From Solobacterium sp. (GTDB lineage Bacteria; Bacillota_I; Bacilli_A; Erysipelotrichales; Erysipelotrichaceae): 54,984 nucleotides of DNA. Location of the stretch: the NCBI GenBank assembly GCA_017432325.1, contig JAFRJJ010000064.1, positions 1 to 54,984 on the forward strand, in the 5' to 3' direction. Each line of letters begins with the position of its first letter. The stretch's first letter is position 1. The notes beneath the pieces were generated by a model. It had not been told where the DNA came from. It searched no databases and saw only the letters and a list, made by a program, of their open reading frames with translations. Positions 1-10,069 of this stretch are shown piece by piece. The position numbers were made by a program, and so were the translations under genes.

Positions 1-138
1 ATATCTGGAACTGGTATCCAATGGTTGTTTGAAGAGCCGTATGCGGGAAAATCGCACGTACGGTTCTGTGAGGGGCGGCAGGCAGGCCTTTCACTTACAC
101 AATGTTTATGAAAGGAGTGTCGAGCATGCCTACTCGAC
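1..138 (+). mobile_element. 3' end of a group II intron (domains V and VI)
   Basis: Positions 34-66 read as a group II intron domain V: the strands GAGCCGTA and TACGGTTC pair, with a CG bulge, an inner UGCG/CGCA stem and a purine-rich loop; the catalytic AGC lies at 35-37. Domain VI follows: GGCAGGC (from about 78) pairs with GCATGCC (124-130), leaving A126 as a bulged branch-point candidate, and an inner CCTTTCA/TGAAAGG hairpin. The intron most likely ends at CCTACTCGAC (129-138), by analogy with the CTACTTCAC end of Ll.LtrB. The rest of the intron and any reverse transcriptase lie off the left edge. The exact 3' boundary is inferred. Confidence 0.82.
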
Positions 139-148
139 GGAACTGAAG

Positions 149-1498
149 ATGGCAGTCAGATACCGGGATTTTGAAGACCTTCTGATGAGACAGGCACAGC
201 ATCATGCAAAGAAAAACGCGTTCCTGAAGGACGGCCCTGAACGCATCACATACGGCCGGTTTTATCAGGATGTCCTGGCATGCCGGGACGGCTATGCCAA
301 AGAGCCTTTTACCTGTCTTGGCCTGCTGGCGGACGGCAGCTATGAATGCATTCTTGCGCTGTTCGGCAGCGTGCTTGCCGGAAAACAGGTCGTCATGCTG
401 GACAGGCAGCTGCGTCCGGAACAGCTGATCCCTCTGATCGGATATACGGACATCGATCGGCTGTGGGGAGATGAAGCGGTCATCTCCGCCTGCAGGGATG
501 CTTTGACTTCCGGTGTCCGGGACGGAGCAGGCAGGATCCTCTTTTTTACAAGCGGTACGACGGAACGCGCGAAGGCAGTTGTCCTGAGTGATGCATCATT
601 GATGCAGAGTGCTTATAACGGCAGCTGTATGCTGGAACTGAAACAGGAAGATATCCTGCTGAATGTCCTGCCGCTGTCACATGTATTCGGATTTGTATGC
701 GGACTGCTGTGGGGACTGTCCTGCGGGGCATGCGTCGCCTTGGGCAGGGGTCCGCGTCACTATATCGATGACTGCAGTTATTTCAGGCCGACAGCTGTAT
801 CCCTGGTGCCGACCCTGCTTGGATTCCTGCTGCAGCACCGTCTGCTGAATGAAGAACTGGAACTGATCCTGGTCGGGGCAGGACCCTGCAGCGATCAGCT
901 GATATCAACCGTCAGGGAAAAGGGGATCCGCCTTGCCTGCGGGTACGGCCTGACGGAGACAAGCTCCGGTGTCGCCATCAGCACATCCGGTGATCCGTTT
1001 GCGATGGCAGTCTGCCCGGATGATACCATTACGCTGGCAGAAGACGGGGAGATCCTGATCAGTGCCCCGACATGCATGATGCAGGGCTACTATAAGCGGG
1101 AAGCGGATACAGATGCTGTGCTAAAAGACGGGTTCCTGTATACGGGGGACCTCGGAAGATTCGATGAAAACGGTCTGCTGCATATCACCGGACGGAAGAA
1201 AGAGATCCTCGTCCTGCCGGACGGTACAAAGATCTTCCTGCCGGAATATGAAGCGATGATCAGAAATACCCTGCATACAGATGATGTATGCATGGTGCTC
1301 CGGGACAGCAGGCCTGTGCTGGTTCTGGGAAAAACGGATATGAGCAGGGAGGCAGTCAGTGAAGCGCTGCGTGAGGTGATGAAACAGGTGCCAAGAGGAC
1401 AGCGGTTCACGGATGTGATCATACTTGGTCACGAACTGCCGAAGACTGCGACAGGTAAGATCAGACGCTGGGAAGCGGAAAGGGAGATAAGCGCATGA
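149..1498 (+). CDS. AMP-forming acyl (ACP/CoA) ligase
   Basis: Adenylate-forming ligase of 449 aa that should activate a carboxylic acid as acyl-AMP and load it on a thiol, probably the carrier protein encoded next. Visible motifs are TSGTTERAK (about residue 133, ATP P-loop), YGLTETSSG, YTGDLG, the hinge GRKKEIL and the C-terminal PKTATGKIRR with the catalytic Lys near 436. The frame is open back to position 29, but that part is intron RNA, so the ATG at 149 is chosen. There is no clear ribosome site. A six-codon ORF (126-146), preceded by AAAGGAG inside the intron, stops 2 nt upstream and could couple translation. The gene overlaps the carrier-protein gene by ATGA. The substrate is unknown. 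Confidence 0.85.
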   Translation: MAVRYRDFEDLLMRQAQHHAKKNAFLKDGPERITYGRFYQDVLACRDGYAKEPFTCLGLLADGSYECILALFGSVLAGKQVVMLDRQLRPEQLIPLIGYTDIDRLWGDEAVISACRDALTSGVRDGAGRILFFTSGTTERAKAVVLSDASLMQSAYNGSCMLELKQEDILLNVLPLSHVFGFVCGLLWGLSCGACVALGRGPRHYIDDCSYFRPTAVSLVPTLLGFLLQHRLLNEELELILVGAGPCSDQLISTVREKGIRLACGYGLTETSSGVAISTSGDPFAMAVCPDDTITLAEDGEILISAPTCMMQGYYKREADTDAVLKDGFLYTGDLGRFDENGLLHITGRKKEILVLPDGTKIFLPEYEAMIRNTLHTDDVCMVLRDSRPVLVLGKTDMSREAVSEALREVMKQVPRGQRFTDVIILGHELPKTATGKIRRWEAEREISA

Positions 1499-1752
1499 CA
1501 AGAGAAGCAGTACTGGAAAAAGCCAGAAAGATCATCCGTGACAATGTACCGGATATGTTCGGAGAGGAACTGGATGAATCAACTGTTCTGAACGAAAAGG
1601 GGAATGTTGACTCCATGGGATTTATCCTTGTCCTGACAAAGCTGGAAGGCGAACTTGGCTGCAGGATCCCGGACAGCGAGTGGGATAAAATATCTACCCT
1701 GGGCGACCTTGCGGATCTGGCTATGAAACATATGCCTGAGGCAGCGGAATGA
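1495..1752 (+). CDS. Acyl carrier protein
   Basis: 85-aa carrier protein with the 4'-phosphopantetheine attachment site VDSMGF (Ser near residue 40) in a short acidic helical protein, the normal ACP size. ATGA overlaps couple it to the ligase upstream and the thioesterase downstream, so the three are made together. It is probably a dedicated carrier for the ligase's product, not the housekeeping fatty-acid ACP, because no fab genes are near; that role is inferred. Confidence 0.85.
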   Translation: MTREAVLEKARKIIRDNVPDMFGEELDESTVLNEKGNVDSMGFILVLTKLEGELGCRIPDSEWDKISTLGDLADLAMKHMPEAAE

Positions 1753-2453
1753 CATATTCCGTCCGGTACACACTGAAAAACAAAGACGTAAACTTGTTCA
1801 GAAAGCTGAGAACATCAGCTTTATTTGAGCTTCTTCAGGAGGCCTCCATCGCGCATACGGAGATGCTCGGCATGGGCAGGGAAATGACGTTTGATCGCGG
1901 CTTTCTCTGGGTCGTCCTTCAGCAGCGCATTGATATCACGCGTATGCCGGAGTACGGCGAGACCATTACAATCGAAACATGGCCGGGCACCACGATGCAT
2001 GTACTGTTCCCGCGCTATTACCAGGTGAAAGACGAAGAGGATCAAGTACTTATGAACGGCAGCGCCGTATGGGCACTTGTAGATGAACAAACACGCCGGA
2101 TGATCTTCCCGGACAGAAACGGCATCATGATCGAAGGAGAAATGACAGGCAGGGAGACCGACCTGCCGCTGCCGCTGAAACGGACGGAAACAGACCATCA
2201 GGCTTCGTATACCATTCAGTTCTGCGACTGCGATCTGAACGGACATATGAACAACACGCGGTATTTTGACCTGTGTGAAAACCTGCTGGAACATCCTGCC
2301 CGGGGAAAAGACCCCGTGAAGATCACTGCGGAATATGTGCAGGAAGCCAGATTCCGGGAGACTGTCACTGTGAACTGGTCGGAAGATGAAAATGCTGCGA
2401 TGTTATACGGAGAAACGGAAAAAACATGTTTCCGCATGCGGTTTGAATATTAA
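1749..2453 (+). CDS. Acyl-ACP thioesterase (FatA/hot-dog family)
   Basis: 234 aa, the length of bacterial double-hot-dog acyl-ACP thioesterases. The first domain (about 1-120) has the EASIAHTEMLG helix. The second contains CDCDLNGHMNNTRYFDL, the Asn/His region typical of the catalytic half. It should hydrolyse acyl-ACP and release a free acid. It ends the ligase-ACP-thioesterase operon; ATGA overlap at 1749. A ligase and a thioesterase on one carrier suggest load, (modify), release. No modifying enzyme is seen here, and any other member would lie left of the intron. A degraded copy of this gene's 3' end sits at 4445-4497. Confidence 0.85.
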   Translation: MTYSVRYTLKNKDVNLFRKLRTSALFELLQEASIAHTEMLGMGREMTFDRGFLWVVLQQRIDITRMPEYGETITIETWPGTTMHVLFPRYYQVKDEEDQVLMNGSAVWALVDEQTRRMIFPDRNGIMIEGEMTGRETDLPLPLKRTETDHQASYTIQFCDCDLNGHMNNTRYFDLCENLLEHPARGKDPVKITAEYVQEARFRETVTVNWSEDENAAMLYGETEKTCFRMRFEY

Positions 2454-2488
2454 GTTTCTGAAGATGGGAGCGTAAATTCCGAAAAAAA

Positions 2489-2517
2489 TGTGAGCGCTAT
2501 CATTCGTATGTTATAAT
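2489..2517 (+). promoter_or_regulatory. Promoter for the 86-aa gene
   Basis: TATAAT at 2512-2517, with a weak -35 (TGTGAG, 2489-2494) 17 bp upstream, 16 bp before the start codon at 2534. Confidence 0.5.
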
Positions 2518-2533
2518 TTATTACAGGAGGAAT

Positions 2534-2794
2534 ATGAACAATATGAGAGTCGTTGTAAATGCTTTTCTGAAGAAAAAGGAAATCAAGGAAATCCTTGCTG
2601 GAAGTGCTAATCCGAAATACGAATTCATCGGCGAAAAGGGCGCTGATATGGAGTATGAGGTTACAGATGTTGACGGAACAGCAGGCGATCTGCTGAAAGC
2701 AACAGAAAAACTGATTAAAGCACAGCCTTGGGCAGCTGCACTTGTATTCCGTGTAATCCAGAAAGGCCAGCTCTTCAAAGGTCAGAAGATCTAA
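2534..2794 (+). CDS. Small conserved-looking hypothetical protein (86 aa)
   Basis: Not recognised. It is a soluble mixed-charge protein without a signal peptide or membrane segment, with a Lys/Glu-rich N-terminus and a hydrophobic C-terminal half. AGGAGG (2525-2530) is only 3 nt from the ATG at 2534, so the in-frame ATG at 2543 is also possible. It has its own promoter and a terminator, so it is monocistronic and probably well expressed. Confidence 0.7.
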   Translation: MNNMRVVVNAFLKKKEIKEILAGSANPKYEFIGEKGADMEYEVTDVDGTAGDLLKATEKLIKAQPWAAALVFRVIQKGQLFKGQKI

Positions 2795-2809
2795 GCGGAC
2801 AGAAGGAAC

Positions 2810-2842
2810 AAACAGAGATCAAACAGTCTCTGTTTTTCTTTT
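2810..2842 (+). terminator. Rho-independent terminator
   Basis: AAACAGAGA (2810-2818) pairs with TCTCTGTTT (2827-2835), followed by a T-rich tract. Confidence 0.8.
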
Positions 2843-2898
2843 ACTGCAGGAGGAATTTTCAGCGGCGATACTGTGTGGCAGTGCCGGGCATATGTTAA

Positions 2899-4380
<1,482 letters not shown>

Positions 4381-4404
4381 GAAACTCATTCAACAGTATG
4401 AAGG

Positions 4405-4426
4405 CGGAGCTGCGGCTCCGTTTTCT
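4405..4426 (+). terminator. Rho-independent terminator after the GH1 gene
   Basis: CGGAGC (4405-4410), loop TGCG, GCTCCG (4415-4420), then TTTTCTTC. Confidence 0.75.
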
Positions 4427-4444
4427 TCTGCCCGCAAAAGAAAC

Positions 4445-4497
4445 GTGAACTGGTCAGGAGCCGGAAAGCGTGCAATGATATACGGGGATACGGAAAA
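4445..4497 (+). pseudogene. Relic of an acyl-ACP thioesterase 3' end
   Basis: This stretch matches positions 2370-2422, the end of the intact thioesterase gene, over about 53 bp, starting with an identical GTGAACTGGTC and ending with ACGGAAAAA. In frame it reads NVNWSGAGKRAMIYGDTEK, against VNWSEDENAAMLYGETEK in the intact protein. It is not translated as part of a gene here. It may supply the leader of the next gene. It is a remnant of a second thioesterase copy or of a duplication that bracketed the GH1 block. Confidence 0.72.
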
Positions 4498-5070
4498 ATG
4501 AGTATGAAGGTACTGCTGATCGACGGAGAAAACGGCGGATCGATCCGACAATGCGCCGGCTTTCTTGCGCATATCGGGATCTCATCTGAGATCATGGTTC
4601 TGCAGGATGAGATACAGGGATGTGTTGCCTGCGGGAAATGCTATAAACAGTCACGCTGTATCTTTCATGATGAGATCAATACGCTCTTGGACCATGCGGA
4701 TGATTATGACGGTCTGATCGTTTCGGCAAATGTCTTTTACGGCAGGCTGGATGACAGGGTGATGCGTTTCCTGGAGCGTCTGTTCCGGTGTGATCCGGCA
4801 GTCTGGGCATTGAAGCCGGCTGCCTGCATTGTGTCTGTAAGAAACGGCAGCGGATACCAGGCCTTTGAACAGCTGTCCGGATTTTTCGGGGAAATGATCG
4901 TATCCGGATACTGTACGGTAAAGCCTGAGGCAGGGGAAGCACCGGATGAGGATCTGAAACACCTGTGCGAACGTATGGCATGGCTGCTGAACTGCATGGA
5001 CGCAGGCAGAAAGGAAGGCATTGAAAAACCTTCCGGATATGTCCGGAAGGATCTCAGCTATATGCGATAA
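4498..5070 (+). CDS. Flavodoxin-like NAD(P)H-dependent FMN reductase
   Basis: 190 aa with a flavodoxin-like fold. KVLLIDGENGG at the N-terminus stands where the FMN phosphate loop is expected. The segment CVACGKC...SRC, followed by the acidic D-rich motif, is typical of iron-sulfur flavoprotein / WrbA-like FMN reductases. The C-terminal third is less conserved. The start could be ATG 4498 or 4504. There is no strong ribosome site, only GGGGA at 4482-4486. Substrate and electron partner are unknown. Confidence 0.72.
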   Translation: MSMKVLLIDGENGGSIRQCAGFLAHIGISSEIMVLQDEIQGCVACGKCYKQSRCIFHDEINTLLDHADDYDGLIVSANVFYGRLDDRVMRFLERLFRCDPAVWALKPAACIVSVRNGSGYQAFEQLSGFFGEMIVSGYCTVKPEAGEAPDEDLKHLCERMAWLLNCMDAGRKEGIEKPSGYVRKDLSYMR

Positions 5071-5091
5071 AAAAACCGGAACAGTGTCCGG
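5071..5091 (-). terminator. Terminator of the MFS gene (minus strand)
   Basis: On the minus strand CCGGA, a 6-nt loop and TCCGG are followed by a run of seven T. It lies between two convergent genes and may also stop the plus-strand transcript. Confidence 0.75.
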
Positions 5092-5105
5092 CTGAGATGT
5101 TTTGA

Positions 5106-6341
5106 TCAGGCAGCTTCGGAAGCTGCTTTTCTTCTGTATGCAGCAACGACGCACACGATGACAAGCGCCTGTACGACAGCCATCGTCCAGAGGACAACAT
5201 TGTAATTGCCGGTCGCGTCGAACATATAGCCGATCAGTGTTCCGGACAGCGCTCCGATCATGGAACCCATGAACGAGATCACCGGATAACCCTTGGAGTA
5301 GTTCTGGGCACCGAACATGTCGGAAGCGATCAGCGCAATGCCTACCGAAGAGTTCGCGGCAGAAACCGTGCAGAGGAACGCGCCGGCCTGCAGTGACAGA
5401 CGGGCTGATGTAAAGAGCAGGATAAAGTTGGAGACCAGTGACAGTACGGCAGTGATGATCATCGCTTTGGAATTGCCGAACCGGTCAGCACCTGTACCGT
5501 AGATCAGTTTGCAGGATACGCTTCCTGCCATCGCCGTTGAGAGCAGCAGTGCGCCGAACTGTGAGTCAAATCCCTTTGATTCCGCAAATGCCGGGAAGTG
5601 CTGGGTAAACTGTGCCGCAATGCATACCAGGATCGTAAATCCCGCAGCCAGGGCAAATTCAGCAGAGAAGAAGCTGAAATGCGGAGCGCGTCCCCTGATG
5701 ACATGGGTCGGATGTTCCTTCAGGAACTGCTCATATTCTTCCTGGCCGTAGGCTGTCATGGAGGAATCCTGCGGACGCAGTGTAAACGGGAAGAGCAGGG
5801 CAGGCAGATTGAACAGCACGATCGCTGCGGCTACCGCAAGGAATCCGGTCCTCCAACCCGCGTTCTGGATCACGCTTGTGAACAGGGAGGAAAGGACCAG
5901 GGCAGGCACACCGGAGAACGTCATGGCAATGCTGGTGAAGACACCGTGCGATTTACGGAACCAGTTGTTGATCAATGTTGTGACCGTAACGAATCCGCAG
6001 ATCCCGCAGCCAAGACCGCGCAGCGCGCAGAGCAGGTACAGCGGAAGCAGGGCATTGCAGAGCGAGAACATTGCCGTGGAACCGGCCATGAGTATCGTAG
6101 CTGCCAGCAGCAGCGGTTTCAGAGATTTCGGTTTGATAATATGCGGAGTGACCATTCCCATTGTGGACGAGGCGACGCTGAAGATCGAACTCATCATCGC
6201 GACAGAACCGCGTCCTACCCCGAACTCAGCTGCGATCGGCGTATAGAACAGCCCGTTGGTGTTGAAACAGATACCGACAGCACTTGCCGCAAGACCGCAT
6301 GCGGCTGTCAGCACCATCCAATACTTACTGCTCATCTTCAT
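5106..6341 (-). CDS. MFS transporter
   Basis: 411 aa with about twelve hydrophobic segments. The layout resembles oxalate/formate-antiporter-like MFS proteins (FYTPIAAEFGVGRG after TM1, RGLGCGICGF in TM4). Cytoplasmic-membrane carrier of unknown substrate. ATG at 6341 is preceded by AAGAAGGT on the minus strand. Monocistronic, with its own terminator. Confidence 0.8.
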   Translation of the reverse strand: MKMSSKYWMVLTAACGLAASAVGICFNTNGLFYTPIAAEFGVGRGSVAMMSSIFSVASSTMGMVTPHIIKPKSLKPLLLAATILMAGSTAMFSLCNALLPLYLLCALRGLGCGICGFVTVTTLINNWFRKSHGVFTSIAMTFSGVPALVLSSLFTSVIQNAGWRTGFLAVAAAIVLFNLPALLFPFTLRPQDSSMTAYGQEEYEQFLKEHPTHVIRGRAPHFSFFSAEFALAAGFTILVCIAAQFTQHFPAFAESKGFDSQFGALLLSTAMAGSVSCKLIYGTGADRFGNSKAMIITAVLSLVSNFILLFTSARLSLQAGAFLCTVSAANSSVGIALIASDMFGAQNYSKGYPVISFMGSMIGALSGTLIGYMFDATGNYNVVLWTMAVVQALVIVCVVAAYRRKAASEAA

Positions 6342-6398
6342 AACTGATTACCTTCTTGTTATGTTCAAATTGTAATCTAGAAAACAGGAAAAAGAAAA

Positions 6399-6425
6399 GA
6401 AGCAGGCATGATTTTAGCCTGCTTC
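6399..6425 (-). terminator. Terminator of the purine permease gene
   Basis: GAAGCAGGC and GCCTGCTTC arms (9 bp), then TTTTCTTTTTC on the minus strand. Confidence 0.85.
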
Positions 6426-6437
6426 GGTACTTTTGTG

Positions 6438-7805
6438 TCAGATCAGGAAGTATTTCAGGATAAACAGAACGGTAAGTATGTACATAAGTACCGACATACC
6501 TTCGGTTTTTCTTGTAAGGACATGCAGTACAACGTAGGAAATGATACCGAACGCGATACCGTCGGAAATACTGTATGCGAAGCCCATCATAGTGATGCAG
6601 ATGAAGCAGGGGATCGCATCCGTGATATCATTCCAGTCGATGTCGCGGATCTGCTGCATCATGAGGAAGCCGACAACGATCAGCGCGGGTGCTGTCGCGA
6701 AGGACGGGATCGTCAGGAACAGCGGAGACATGAACAGGGCTGCCAGGAAGAGGATGCCTGTTGTGCAGCTGACCATACCTGTACGTCCGCCTTCGGAAAT
6801 ACCGGAGGATGACTCAACGAATGTTGTGATCGTGGATGTACCAAGGCATGCGCCTAATGTTGTACCGATCGCGTCAGCCAGCAGTACCTGCTTGATGCCG
6901 GGGAGCTTTCCGTCTTCATCCAGCATATCGGCCTTGGCAGCACAGCCGATGACTGTTCCCAGTGTGTCGAAGATGTCAACGAACAGGAACGCAAGCATCA
7001 TGACCATGAAGTCGCCGAAATGCGATCCGATGAACCCGAAGTCAAATTTGAACATCGTGGCTGACATGGATGCCGGAGCGGAGAAGAAAGCAGACGGAAT
7101 GACGGAATAGAATCCGAGTTCCGGGTTCGGAACATACAGTCCGGCCAGCTGGCAGATGATGCCGAGCACCCAGGTTGCGAGGATCCCCAGCAGCATATAT
7201 CCTTTGACGCCTTTGATGAGCATGTATGCTGTAATGATGACGCCGATCAGAGCCAGGACGACCGTAATGCCTTCGGTGAAGAATGTGCCTGTTTCCAGGG
7301 ATGCCTTGAAGGAAAACAGACCGACCAGTGTAGCGCCGTCCACGATGATGTGGGCGTTCTGGCATCCGATGAAGGCGATAAACAGACCGATACCGCAGGA
7401 AACCGCGATCTTCAGCGTTTTCGGAATGGAATTGAAGATCGCCTCACGGACATTGGTCAGAGACATGACGATGAAGAGAAGACCTTCACACAATACGGCA
7501 GTCAGAGCGACCGGCCAGTCGTAGCCCATGGATCCGCAGATCGTATATGCGAAGTAAGCATTCAGGCCAAGTCCGGCAGACAGCGCGAACGGCTTGTTTG
7601 CCAGGAGTGCCATTGCGAAGCATGCCACTGCAGAAGAAACAGCTGTCGCGGTGAATACAGCGCCGCTGTCCATGCCGGAAGCACTCAGGATACCCGGGTT
7701 GACTGCCAGGATATAGACCATGGTCATGAATGTAGTGAGGCCGGCAGTGAGTTCGGTACGTGTATTTGTACCGTTCTCTTTCAGTTTAAACAGATTTTCA
7801 AACAC
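6438..7805 (-). CDS. NCS2/AzgA-family hypoxanthine/guanine permease
   Basis: 455-aa membrane protein. ELTAGLTTFMTMVYILAVNP at the N-terminus and the SAGLGLNAYFAY segment are hallmarks of the AzgA (PbuG/PbuO) branch of NCS2 purine permeases; ESSSGISEGGRTG is the conserved NCS2 block in the second half. It imports purine bases with protons. The start is a GTG at 7803-7805, with AAAGGGG 9 nt upstream. I looked for a purine riboswitch in the leader and saw none; a TATAAT lies on the minus strand at 7909-7914. Confidence 0.9.
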   Translation of the reverse strand: MFENLFKLKENGTNTRTELTAGLTTFMTMVYILAVNPGILSASGMDSGAVFTATAVSSAVACFAMALLANKPFALSAGLGLNAYFAYTICGSMGYDWPVALTAVLCEGLLFIVMSLTNVREAIFNSIPKTLKIAVSCGIGLFIAFIGCQNAHIIVDGATLVGLFSFKASLETGTFFTEGITVVLALIGVIITAYMLIKGVKGYMLLGILATWVLGIICQLAGLYVPNPELGFYSVIPSAFFSAPASMSATMFKFDFGFIGSHFGDFMVMMLAFLFVDIFDTLGTVIGCAAKADMLDEDGKLPGIKQVLLADAIGTTLGACLGTSTITTFVESSSGISEGGRTGMVSCTTGILFLAALFMSPLFLTIPSFATAPALIVVGFLMMQQIRDIDWNDITDAIPCFICITMMGFAYSISDGIAFGIISYVVLHVLTRKTEGMSVLMYILTVLFILKYFLI

Positions 7806-7981
7806 AGGATCATTCCCCTTTCATTGATAGATGTCAGTGCCCGGTTTCCTTTATCTCCCCTGATCCCCGTCACCGGCAGGATGATGCACCGACATAAGAA
7901 TAATCACTATTATATGCTAAATGCGGAAGAATCATATGACATATTTCAATGTCTGATGCCTGCGGATGATCAGGAACAGAT

Positions 7982-8022
7982 TATAATGAAAGTAAGAGAA
8001 CGGATTTTCAAAATCATGGAGG
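7982..8022 (+). promoter_or_regulatory. -10 box and RBS of the DUF2804 operon
   Basis: TATAAT at 7982-7987 and GGAGG at 8018-8022 precede the ATG at 8029. The rest of the divergent 223-bp intergenic region holds only the minus-strand leader of the purine permease; no riboswitch is seen. Confidence 0.55.
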
Positions 8023-8028
8023 CATCAT

Positions 8029-9126
8029 ATGAGAAATCATGAAGTTACAGTACCTCAGTTTCTTTTGGACAGGAACGGTGAGATCGCCGAGCCCGGATGG
8101 GCCCGCTCACAGGTCTGGAGATACAGCAGGGACATGATCAAGGCAAACAGGCTCAGGATCAAAGAGTGGGACTACTATCTGATCGCATCGAAGGATTTTG
8201 CGCTTGCGCTGACCGTGTCCGATGACGGCTATATCGGGCTGCAGTCCGTATCGCTTCTGACTTTCGGAGGCACACCCTGGGAACATACGGAAACAGTACT
8301 CAATCTATTCCCGATGGGAAAACAAAAAATGCCCCCGACTTCACGCCAGGGGGATGTCGCGTTTCAGAATGACCGCCTGAGCATCCTGTATGAGCTGCTT
8401 CCCGGCCAGCGGCACATTACGTGCAGCTTCAAACGGTTCAACGGGGACAAGGATCTGAGCTGCGACGTGATCCTGCATGAAGACCCCAATGATGACAGTA
8501 TGGTCATCGCAACGCCGTGGAATGAAAAACACGCGTTCTACTACAATCAGAAGATCAACTGCATGCCCGCGGAAGGTACCGTGGAATATGACGGACATAC
8601 CTACAGGTTCGATCCGGAACATGACTTCGGAACGCTGGACTGGGGCAGAGGCGTCTGGACATATGACAATACATGGTACTGGGGCAGCGGCAATGCCAGG
8701 ATCGACGGACACAGGTTCGGATTCAACCTGGGCTATGGATTCGGCAACACATCTGCCGCAACGGAAAATGTCATATTCTGGGACGGCAGAGCGCATAAGC
8801 TGGATGACGTGAAGTTCTGCATTCCCAATGACAGCGGACCTGATCCGCTGAACGGTACGGGAGAACAGGTCAGGCCGGGCATGTCCGGCGACATGGATTC
8901 CCCGGAATACATGAAAGAATGGACATTCACGTCGTCTGACGGCAGGTTTGAAGCGGTATTCCGGCCTGTCCTGGACAGAAGCGCCAAGATCGATCTGAAA
9001 GCGATCATTTCCGACCAGCACCAGGTATTCGGCCTGATGAGCGGAACAGCCATCCTGGATGACGGTACGCATATCGATTTCAAAGATGTACTATGCTTTG
9101 CTGAAAAGGTACACAATCAATATTGA
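8029..9126 (+). CDS. DUF2804 family protein
   Basis: 365 aa. The segment FGTLDWGRGVWTYDNTWYWG is characteristic of DUF2804, a family related to lipocalin-like/AttH-type hydroxylated-lipid proteins, with two beta-rich halves rich in Trp and Asp. There is no signal peptide, so it is probably cytoplasmic. The enzymatic role is not established. It is first of three co-directional genes (9 nt to the next) with a lactonase and a small protein. Confidence 0.75.
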   Translation: MRNHEVTVPQFLLDRNGEIAEPGWARSQVWRYSRDMIKANRLRIKEWDYYLIASKDFALALTVSDDGYIGLQSVSLLTFGGTPWEHTETVLNLFPMGKQKMPPTSRQGDVAFQNDRLSILYELLPGQRHITCSFKRFNGDKDLSCDVILHEDPNDDSMVIATPWNEKHAFYYNQKINCMPAEGTVEYDGHTYRFDPEHDFGTLDWGRGVWTYDNTWYWGSGNARIDGHRFGFNLGYGFGNTSAATENVIFWDGRAHKLDDVKFCIPNDSGPDPLNGTGEQVRPGMSGDMDSPEYMKEWTFTSSDGRFEAVFRPVLDRSAKIDLKAIISDQHQVFGLMSGTAILDDGTHIDFKDVLCFAEKVHNQY

Positions 9127-9135
9127 GGTGATGAG

Positions 9136-10065
9136 ATGAAGAAAACACTGCTTGCAGGGACCTATACGGAACAGGGGAGCCGGGGGATCTACCGGTTCGG
9201 CTTTGAAGATGGCGTGCTGTCGGAAGCGGAACTCTTTTCGGAAGTACAGGACCCGAAATACATCTGCACACGCGGAAAACTGACTGCGACGGTCGGAACA
9301 TGGGACGGCATGTCCGGGGCAGCCATCCTGGATGAAAACGGACAGATCATTGACCGGGCTGTATTCGAAGACCGCATATCCTGCTACATTACATGGGTCG
9401 GAAACAGGCTGTACTGCGCGAATTACCATGCCGGACACTTCACGGTTCTGGAATATCAGGACAGGCATCTGAAAGTGATCCGTACGGTCGAGATCCGTGA
9501 GATGGCAGGCTGCCATCAGGTGATCGTTACGGATGACAGGATCCTGGTGCCGTGTCTGTTCCTGGATGCCGTGAAAGTTTTCGATCATGATCTGAACGAA
9601 CTGCCGCAGATCACATTCCCCGAGGGAACAGGACCGAGGCACGCCGTTATGACAAAAGACGGAAGCCATCTGTATCTCGCTTCCGAGCTCAGCAATGAAC
9701 TGTTTGAGATCGAAACGGAGAACTGGACGATTCAGAGGCACATGAGCGTGCTCCCGGAAGGAAAAACACACCTGAAGGACACTGCGGCCATCCGGTTCAG
9801 TGAAGATGAAAAAACACTGTATGTATCGACCCGTACGCTGGATGTGATCTCGGTCATCGATGTTGAAACATTTACGCTGAAGCAGTGCGTGCCCAGCGGC
9901 GGCAGCCACCCCAGGGATATCTACAGGCTCGGACAGTGGATCCTGTCTGCCAACCGTTATTCCGATACGGTATGCTGCTATGCCCTGAATGAGGACGGCA
10001 CGATCGGTGAAATGACAGGAAAGACGAAGGTGATCCAGGCAGTCAGCCTTGATGTGACGGAGTGA
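9136..10065 (+). CDS. Lactonase-family beta-propeller (6-phosphogluconolactonase-like)
   Basis: 309 aa, a cytoplasmic seven-bladed propeller of the Pgl/YkgB lactonase family. LLAGTYTEQGSRGIYRFGF is the first blade; GTGPRHAVMTKDGSHLYLAS and GGSHPRDIYRL are the recurrent blade motifs with active-site His/Arg. It may hydrolyse a sugar lactone. It sits 9 nt after the DUF2804 gene and 4 nt before a 113-aa gene. The true substrate is unknown. Confidence 0.8.
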   Translation: MKKTLLAGTYTEQGSRGIYRFGFEDGVLSEAELFSEVQDPKYICTRGKLTATVGTWDGMSGAAILDENGQIIDRAVFEDRISCYITWVGNRLYCANYHAGHFTVLEYQDRHLKVIRTVEIREMAGCHQVIVTDDRILVPCLFLDAVKVFDHDLNELPQITFPEGTGPRHAVMTKDGSHLYLASELSNELFEIETENWTIQRHMSVLPEGKTHLKDTAAIRFSEDEKTLYVSTRTLDVISVIDVETFTLKQCVPSGGSHPRDIYRLGQWILSANRYSDTVCCYALNEDGTIGEMTGKTKVIQAVSLDVTE

Positions 10066-10069
10066 ACAC

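Noticed and set aside
7806..8028. Purine riboswitch upstream of the AzgA-type permease
   Set aside because: The conserved purine-riboswitch loop sequences are not present on the minus strand of this region.
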